Source: Kiritimatiellia bacterium (lineage in GTDB: Bacteria; Verrucomicrobiota; Kiritimatiellia; RFP12; UBA1067). Taken from it: a stretch of DNA of 20,443 bases. Positions 14,842 to 20,443 of this stretch are shown piece after piece. The stretch is from the NCBI GenBank assembly GCA_017936245.1, contig JAGBFY010000457.1, positions 1-20,443 on the forward strand. Direction: 5' to 3'. Each line of letters starts with the position of its first letter. The stretch's first letter is position 1. The notes beneath the pieces are model-generated. The model saw nothing but the letters and a program-made list of their open reading frames with translations, had not been told where the DNA came from and did not search any database. The position numbers were made by a program, and so were the translations under genes.

Positions 14842-17800
14842 ATGAGATCGCTTGCATTCACTTTCGCCGTTGCAGTGCTTCTCCCTGTATGTGCGGACGA
14901 TCTGCGCATAGCAGTGCGAGGTGAAAAGGCAAAGTACTCAATCTTAATTCCGAAGGAATCGCCGCCGTCGCAGACGTACGCCGCTTCAGAACTTCAGAAA
15001 TTCGTCAAGCAGATGACGGATGTGCATCTGCCGGTGCGAAGGGATGCGGCCAAGGGCGCATGCATACACCTCCAGCTTGATCCGAAGATGGAGGACTCGT
15101 TCCGTATTTGTGCAAGCGGCAGGGATGTCGTGATTGCCGGCGGAGCGAGAGGCGTTCTCTACGGGGTTTATGAGCTTCTTGAGAAGTATGCGGGCTGTGG
15201 ATGGTTCTCAAGCCAGGTCAGCGTCATCCCACGGAAAGACGTGTTTGCGTTACCGCCGGATATCGATGATTGCCAGAAGCCTGCGTTTGTTTTGCGCGAG
15301 CCGCTTTTCTACGATATGTTCAACGGAGATTTTGCGGCGAGATGCAAAGTCAACGGAGATTTCCGGGTGAATTCAAAAAAACGCCCACCCGGGAAAGACG
15401 GACTTCACCCGCGGCACGGCGGGCCCGCATTTCCATTCGATCCGGTGCTTAAGAATTGCCATACCTTTTCAAAACTCATCCCTCCATCGGAATTCTTTGA
15501 CGAACATCCCGAGTATTACTCTCTCGTGAACGGAGAGAGACAGCGGATAGGCTGGCAGCCGTGCCTTTCCAATCCCGACGTATTGCGGATTGTCACCGAA
15601 AGGGTTCTTGCGCGCATACGCGCCAATCCACAGACGAAAATATTTGGAGTCAGCCAGGAGGATGGAGGCAAGGGGCAATGCCGATGCCCCGAATGCAAGG
15701 CGTTCGACGATTCGGAGGGTTCGCCATCTGCGTCGGTAATACGTTTCGTGAACAGGGTTGCCGAGGCCGTCGAGAAGGAGTTTCCGGATGTGATAATCGA
15801 AACTCTCGCCTATCAGTATTCCACGCTGCCGCCGAAAACTGTGCGTCCGAGGCGGAATGTGATGATATGCCTTTGCGCCCGTACGGAGCACTACCGTCCG
15901 ATTCTGAAAAGCAGATATCCGAGAAGCATTGAGTTTGCCGATACCTTGCGAAAATGGCGGGACTACGCAAGCATGCTCTACGTATGGGATTACGTTCTCA
16001 ATTACAAGTTTCAATCCCATGCGTTTCCCGATCTGATGTCCTATCAGGACAATATCCGTTTTTACCGCGACTGCGGCGTGACCCATCTTTTTTCGCAGGG
16101 CGTGTATGCAAGCCCCCGGTCTGACTTCGCCGAACTCAAAGCTTGGATTCTTGCGAAACTGATGTGGAATCCGGAGCAGGATTTTGACATGTTACTCACG
16201 CGTTTTCTTGACGGTTTCTATGGCGCGGCCGCGCCGTTCGTCAGGGAATACATCGAAAAACTCCATGCGATCGATCGAGACGAGGTCAAATATCCTCTGA
16301 CCATTTCGGAGGATGTGGTATCGCCGTCGATTCCTGACGGTTTCTTCGATTGGGCGAGCGGACATTTCGGGCGGGCGGAGAAGGTGGTCGCCGACGATCC
16401 TGTCCGGCGAGAGAATGTCGCATGGTGCAGATCCAATGCCGATTGCACGAGGGTGCTGCGCTTTTTGCGCGGACCGTGCGGGTATCTCGTCGCCTCTCGC
16501 GAGCCCTCAAAGCGGGCCCATCCGAGATTGGCGGAGATGCGCGCCGCCGCGCGCAGGGTGGTTTCAATGATGGATTCGACTCCGGAATTTCGTATTTCCG
16601 AGCAGTCGAACAGGTGGCTGTTGTACCAGAACCAGATACGCAGGCTCGCGGAGGGAAATGACGCTCCGTCCGACAGATGCACGATAGAGGACGAGTTGGT
16701 GTGGATGGATCCTACGGTGAAGCAATACTGCAGATACGAGCAGGATCCTGCGGCGGGCAATGGACGCGCAATGTACATTTCCGGAAAATACAAAAATTGG
16801 ACAACTCACTTCAATCTCAATCAGATAAACGCCGATTTCGGCGTGTCGTATCTGATACGTGCCCGCGTCCGCGTGGATAAGCGTCCTGATGCGAAAGGCG
16901 AGGCGTTCCGTGCTGTGATGGGAGATTCAAAAAGGCCGTCGCAGTCTGTGACCTTCAAACTTGGGGATGTATCGACTGGATACGCATGGTATGATCTTTA
17001 CCATTGGATTCCCGGCGGCGAAAACGCCGATGAGTTCCACTTTGCGAGCGGATTGTTCGAAGGTTCGAACCCTCCCTACACGGCCATCTATGTCGACTGT
17101 TTCGAGATCGTCCGGGAGACTGCGCTCAAGCCGGAAAGGAAGAGTTCCCGCGTTACGCTTGAGTTCCTCACAAAGGATCGCTTCATCGCCCATGGCGGCG
17201 GATCTAAAGGCGTTATCCCCAACACAATGCCTGCCTTCAGGAAAACCATGGAGGCGGGGTTCGGGGTTGAGGCTGATGTTTTCCTTTCCGAGGATGGGAA
17301 GCTGTGGTGCTTCCATGACCGTAGAGGACATGGAAAATTGGGGATTGAGAAGTGGTGCACAAATATGTTCTGGAAGGGAGAGATTGAGAAGTCCGACTAT
17401 TCGCGCGCATTTGGGGTGAAAGGGCGCGGAGTGCGCCCCGCATTGCTTGAAGAGGTGCTGCCGCTCGTTTCCGATGGATCCCCGATAGAGCTGGATCTCA
17501 AGGATCCAAGAGGGGAGCGTCTGATATCTGCCATACGTGATCTGGTTGCCCGGTTCCCCAATGTTACCACGAACAACTGTTTCCTTGCCGGGCGGGGCGA
17601 TCTCGTTCCTTTGCTGATGCCGGGTTTCAAGACGATAGCCACGCGCAATTCGCGCCCGACGCTCAAGCCGGATGAGAAGCCGTACAGTGAGGAGATGATG
17701 CTGAAAAAATTGGGACCGAAAAAGCCGCATGTGAAGGCTGTCGGAGTGCGTTGGGATCCTGAGGTGACAACAGCATCGCTTTTCAGGAAGTACCATGAGC

Positions 17801-17976
17801 GAGGCATCGAGGTTTGGGTGTGGAGCTATCATCGCGACAGCTGGTTGCCGGTGGACGATCCAAAGACGGCATTGCGAGCTTTTGAAATCGGAGCGGACCG
17901 CATAATATGTGAAGATCCAGCGGCGCTTTATGCCGAAGTGAGGCGTCTCGTTTCGGAGACGAAAGGTTTAAAATGA
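14842..17976 (+). CDS. DUF4838 protein fused to a GDPD-like domain
   Basis: A 1044-residue secreted protein (signal MRSLAFTFAVAVLLPVCA). Residues ~40-130 form the GH20/GH67-type N-terminal domain (TYAASELQKFVKQMTD, VLYGVYELLEKYAGCGWF). Residues ~190-500 are DUF4838, including EDGGKGQCRCPEC and a TIM-barrel pattern. Residues ~650-770 look like a beta-sandwich. Residues ~780-1035 are a glycerophosphodiester phosphodiesterase (GDPD) domain: AHGGG with His784, NTMPAF, VEADVF (E810, D812), FHDR (H825), IELDLKD. Both catalytic histidines and the E-x-D metal pair remain, but the Arg of AHRG is Gly785, the Glu of PENT is Pro793, and the Glu of the E-x-K motif is probably Asp885 (Lys887 kept). A diester-linked glycan substituent is a possible target. 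Its stop overlaps the next start by ATGA. Confidence 0.8.
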   Translation: MRSLAFTFAVAVLLPVCADDLRIAVRGEKAKYSILIPKESPPSQTYAASELQKFVKQMTDVHLPVRRDAAKGACIHLQLDPKMEDSFRICASGRDVVIAGGARGVLYGVYELLEKYAGCGWFSSQVSVIPRKDVFALPPDIDDCQKPAFVLREPLFYDMFNGDFAARCKVNGDFRVNSKKRPPGKDGLHPRHGGPAFPFDPVLKNCHTFSKLIPPSEFFDEHPEYYSLVNGERQRIGWQPCLSNPDVLRIVTERVLARIRANPQTKIFGVSQEDGGKGQCRCPECKAFDDSEGSPSASVIRFVNRVAEAVEKEFPDVIIETLAYQYSTLPPKTVRPRRNVMICLCARTEHYRPILKSRYPRSIEFADTLRKWRDYASMLYVWDYVLNYKFQSHAFPDLMSYQDNIRFYRDCGVTHLFSQGVYASPRSDFAELKAWILAKLMWNPEQDFDMLLTRFLDGFYGAAAPFVREYIEKLHAIDRDEVKYPLTISEDVVSPSIPDGFFDWASGHFGRAEKVVADDPVRRENVAWCRSNADCTRVLRFLRGPCGYLVASREPSKRAHPRLAEMRAAARRVVSMMDSTPEFRISEQSNRWLLYQNQIRRLAEGNDAPSDRCTIEDELVWMDPTVKQYCRYEQDPAAGNGRAMYISGKYKNWTTHFNLNQINADFGVSYLIRARVRVDKRPDAKGEAFRAVMGDSKRPSQSVTFKLGDVSTGYAWYDLYHWIPGGENADEFHFASGLFEGSNPPYTAIYVDCFEIVRETALKPERKSSRVTLEFLTKDRFIAHGGGSKGVIPNTMPAFRKTMEAGFGVEADVFLSEDGKLWCFHDRRGHGKLGIEKWCTNMFWKGEIEKSDYSRAFGVKGRGVRPALLEEVLPLVSDGSPIELDLKDPRGERLISAIRDLVARFPNVTTNNCFLAGRGDLVPLLMPGFKTIATRNSRPTLKPDEKPYSEEMMLKKLGPKKPHVKAVGVRWDPEVTTASLFRKYHERGIEVWVWSYHRDSWLPVDDPKTALRAFEIGADRIICEDPAALYAEVRRLVSETKGLK

Positions 17977-19655
17977 CGTTTGCCACCTCTTTTCTCTTTC
18001 TCGCTTCGGCGCTTTTTTCGGATGTTCGCATCTGGCAGGTGTCTGACCGTCAGGTCGTAGTCGACTACAGAGTTGAAGATGCGCCAGTGGATATCGAGGT
18101 GCATTTCTTCACCAACGGAGTTGAAGTCGCCGATGCCTGTTGCTGGGAAGATGACTCTGATAGGCGGCGGATCAATAAACCTGGCAAGTACCGCACGGTG
18201 TGGTATGCGGACAGCCTTCTTGACGATGAAAGGACATGGGACGTTTCGGCGTCCGCGACACTTGTCGCAAGAAGGAAAGGGATGAAGGATTCCGTGGTGC
18301 GCACGGAAACGATCGAGCTCGGCGGAAATGGTGTGTTCCTGGGGGGAGTTCCAGTTTCTGGATTCCGTGGAATATGGTATGGAAATGAACCTTCGCATGA
18401 TGAATATGCATTCAAGTATTCAGGCGGGCTCGGCACCTATTGCGAAGGTCATCTTCCGATGGGGGTGTATTCGAGTGCGGCGGAGAGGACTTTCTTCTGT
18501 TGGGGCGGTGCATCTGACGCTTCATCATCCTCGCTTTTCCATTGCATTGCCTCTTACGACCATCGCAGGAAGCGGCTTTCCGCGCCTGTCGCCGTATTAG
18601 ACAAGCGTACGACCGATGCGCACGACAATCCGGTGATTGCCCTTGACGAAGGTGGGTATGTGTGGATGTTTTCGTCAAGTCACGGACGCCTGCGGCGCTC
18701 GTACATCAGCCGTAGCGTCCGGCCGAACGACATTTCCAGGTTCCGTCTAGTAAAGGAAACCAATTTTTCGTATCCGCAGCCTCACTTCATACCGGGAGAG
18801 GGATTTCTGTTCCTGCATACCTGGTATTCTGGCGGAAGGCGTGTAGGGTATTCGCTGATGGATAGAGATGGAGGGACGCTCGCGCCTCGCAAGCCCCTGA
18901 TTTTCATGGATAAGGGCAGTTATATACGTTCCTGGCGGCAAGGACGCAAGGTGGGGGTTGCTTTCGACAGGCATCCTATCGTGGAGGGGACGCAACCGTT
19001 GAATCGCCGTACAGATCTGTATTACATGCAGAGCGACGATTTTGGCCGGACCTGGAGAAACGCCGCGGGGGAGATCATTCAGGTGCCGGTCATTAATTCA
19101 GTGAATCCCGCACTTGTCCGCCGCTATGATCTGGGCGGGGATTCTAGACGCAACGTATATGTGAAGGGCGTGAGGTTTACGCCGAAAGGCATGCCGGTCA
19201 TACTCTACGTCCTGTCGCGCGGACACCGTTCAGGTCCGGAGGATGGTCCGCGTGAATGGTGGATTGCGGCATGGAACGGCAATGCATGGGATGTGAAAGA
19301 TACCTCAATCCGTTCAGATTCCAATTATGATTTTGGTTTTCTGGATTTGGGAAGGGAAGATGGCCGCTGGAGAATTGTTGCTGCGACCGGCAAGGGACCG
19401 CAGCCGTTCAACCCTGGCGGAGAGATTGAATGCTGGAGTTCGGAGGATGGAGGGAATGTTTGGACGAAAGACCGCTCCGTGACATCTTCGAGCGTCCGCA
19501 ACCACAGCTATCCCCGGCAGCCTGTTGACGCGCATCCCGACTTCTTCGCGTTCTGGGCTGATGGTGACGGAAGGAAGCTTTCGCGGTCCTGCCTTTACTA
19601 TTGCGACAGTTCCATGAATGTGTTTAAAATGCCATATGAGGAGAATGACAAATGA
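17973..19655 (+). CDS. Secreted BNR_4 beta-propeller enzyme, possible polysaccharide lyase
   Basis: 560 residues, start ATG 17973 overlapping the upstream TGA. A short signal peptide (MTFATSFLFLASALFS) precedes a ~90-residue domain resembling the N-terminus of the SUMF1-like protein. From ~125 on it is a BNR_4 beta-propeller: TTDAHDNPVIALDEGGYVWMFSSSHG (His217), PQPHFIPGEGFLFLHTWYSGG, YYMQSDDFGRTW and WSSEDGGNVWTKD. The BNR_4 fold covers PL24/PL25 ulvan lyases and GH145-type rhamnosidases, both with a key histidine. The following gene is a GH105, the family that removes the unsaturated uronic acid lyases leave, which favours a lyase. The substrate (ulvan-, rhamnogalacturonan- or gum-like) is not decided by the sequence. 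Confidence 0.8.
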   Translation: MTFATSFLFLASALFSDVRIWQVSDRQVVVDYRVEDAPVDIEVHFFTNGVEVADACCWEDDSDRRRINKPGKYRTVWYADSLLDDERTWDVSASATLVARRKGMKDSVVRTETIELGGNGVFLGGVPVSGFRGIWYGNEPSHDEYAFKYSGGLGTYCEGHLPMGVYSSAAERTFFCWGGASDASSSSLFHCIASYDHRRKRLSAPVAVLDKRTTDAHDNPVIALDEGGYVWMFSSSHGRLRRSYISRSVRPNDISRFRLVKETNFSYPQPHFIPGEGFLFLHTWYSGGRRVGYSLMDRDGGTLAPRKPLIFMDKGSYIRSWRQGRKVGVAFDRHPIVEGTQPLNRRTDLYYMQSDDFGRTWRNAAGEIIQVPVINSVNPALVRRYDLGGDSRRNVYVKGVRFTPKGMPVILYVLSRGHRSGPEDGPREWWIAAWNGNAWDVKDTSIRSDSNYDFGFLDLGREDGRWRIVAATGKGPQPFNPGGEIECWSSEDGGNVWTKDRSVTSSSVRNHSYPRQPVDAHPDFFAFWADGDGRKLSRSCLYYCDSSMNVFKMPYEENDK

Positions 19656-20443
19656 AACAGTTGATGTGCGCCACTGTGCTGATGGTGGGTCTTTGCTCTT
19701 GCGTATCTGCGCCAGAATCATGGACGAAGGAAAATGACCCTCGTGAAGTAGGCCGGAAACTGACAGATCTCTTCCTTTCCACTTCTCCGTATGACTACAA
19801 GCCAAAGGGATATGCGAGCCGCAGCTATACGTATCCCGACGGCAAGGTGCGTTATCCGATAGTCTGCGAATGGCTTGCCGCGCTTGAATTTGCAGATGGG
19901 ATTGGAGACGCCGATCGGGTGAAAAGCCTATGCGCTCCGTTTGAAGCCTATCACGGTGGATTCATGAAAGACAAGCTGCCTACGCTTCGTCATGTGGATT
20001 TTTCCGTGTTCGGTGCATTACCGCTGGCCATATGCCGCATTACCGGTGATAATCGGGCTTTGTCCATCGGCTTGCGTTATGCTGACGGGCAGTGGAAAGC
20101 TCCCAGCGAGTCTGACGCGCCTCATCCGCATTTCTTCCCTTTGGAGAAAAGGCGTGCGCTGTTTGAAAAAGGCTATTCTCCAGAGACTCGTCTTTGGGTT
20201 GATGACATGTGGATGATCACGATCCTGCAGGTTCAGGCATATTTGGCCACAGGTAAATCCGTTTACATCGAAAGGGCGGCGAAGGAGATGGCATATTATC
20301 TTGATGAGCTGCAGAATCCTGACGGTCTTTTCTATCATGCTCCGGATGTTCCGTTCGTATGGGGAAGAGGGGACGGATGGTTCGCTGCAGGTATGGCTCG
20401 CCTGCTGCAGCACCTGCCTTCGGAGAACCTGTACCGCGAGCGC
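19652..20443 (+). CDS. GH105 unsaturated uronyl hydrolase (3' truncated)
   Basis: ATG 19652 overlaps the upstream TGA (ATGA), and the frame is open to the last base of the window (264 codons seen of a usual ~360-400). The N-terminus is a signal peptide; LCSC (Cys17) is a weak lipobox, so it may be a lipoprotein. GH105 marks are the alpha/alpha-barrel pattern, WVDDMWM with Asp184/Asp185 at the catalytic aspartate position, and VWGRGDGWFAAGM (residues ~236-248). GH105 enzymes hydrate and release the 4,5-unsaturated uronic acid left by polysaccharide lyases, usually from rhamnose-linked chains. Placement directly after a BNR_4 protein fits a lyase-hydrolase sequence. It is read in the same coupled series as the two genes before it. 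Confidence 0.85.
   Translation, partial: MKQLMCATVLMVGLCSCVSAPESWTKENDPREVGRKLTDLFLSTSPYDYKPKGYASRSYTYPDGKVRYPIVCEWLAALEFADGIGDADRVKSLCAPFEAYHGGFMKDKLPTLRHVDFSVFGALPLAICRITGDNRALSIGLRYADGQWKAPSESDAPHPHFFPLEKRRALFEKGYSPETRLWVDDMWMITILQVQAYLATGKSVYIERAAKEMAYYLDELQNPDGLFYHAPDVPFVWGRGDGWFAAGMARLLQHLPSENLYRER

Noticed and set aside
16927..17832. 301-codon minus-strand reading frame
   Set aside because: It lies wholly antisense to the GDPD domain, has no family signature, and its composition follows from the codon use of the real gene.

Overview
The window looks like chromosomal DNA of a carbohydrate-degrading member of the PVC group, most like the host-associated Kiritimatiellae (Verrucomicrobiota). 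This is inferred from gene content: secreted glycan-active enzymes in long co-directional operons, SUMF1-type and BNR_4 proteins, a DUF4838 protein and a very large beta-rich surface protein. No rRNA, tRNA or marker gene confirms the taxonomy.

Region 1 (1-7755, + strand) is the end of an operon. It holds a truncated GH71/GH99-like glycosidase with a LamG-like C-terminus, then two paralogous Amidohydrolase_2 proteins that are translationally coupled. The first is cytoplasmic and has lost three of its six expected active-site positions. The second is a Tat-exported lipoprotein with all six intact. A 1045-residue secreted beta-helix-like protein closes the operon.

Region 2 (7756-9730) is an accessory, repeat-rich interval. 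It carries a degenerate 22-23 nt tandem array (7797-8041) bracketed by two copies of a GGGACAGACCCTG-type palindrome. Next comes a block of direct and inverted TGTGCACTTGG copies around a 19-residue lysine-rich ORF. Two clusters of a 23-nt palindromic repeat (GGTCA-gg-TGACC) then flank a small cassette. The cassette contains a promoter, a truncated MNT-type nucleotidyltransferase, a DUF6036/AbiEii-like nucleotidyltransferase, an overlapping 57-residue partner, and a relic resembling the C-terminus of ORF6N-domain proteins.

Region 3 (9731-20443) is a polysaccharide-utilisation locus. A XylR-like regulator (LacI-type sensor plus AraC DNA-binding domain) is divergent from a + strand operon. That operon encodes a secreted TIM-barrel hydrolase, a 59-residue secreted peptide, a SUMF1-like protein lacking one FGE catalytic cysteine, a DUF4838-GDPD fusion, a BNR_4 beta-propeller and a truncated GH105 protein. 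Four-base ATGA overlaps couple the last three. A BNR_4 propeller followed by GH105 suggests lyase-type cleavage of a uronic-acid polysaccharide, followed by removal of the unsaturated uronyl end. The SUMF1-like and BNR_4 proteins appear to share a related N-terminal domain of about 100 residues.

The most interesting signals are the DUF4838-GDPD fusion, the active/inactive amidohydrolase pair, and the unexplained 22-23 nt repeat arrays around the nucleotidyltransferase cassette.
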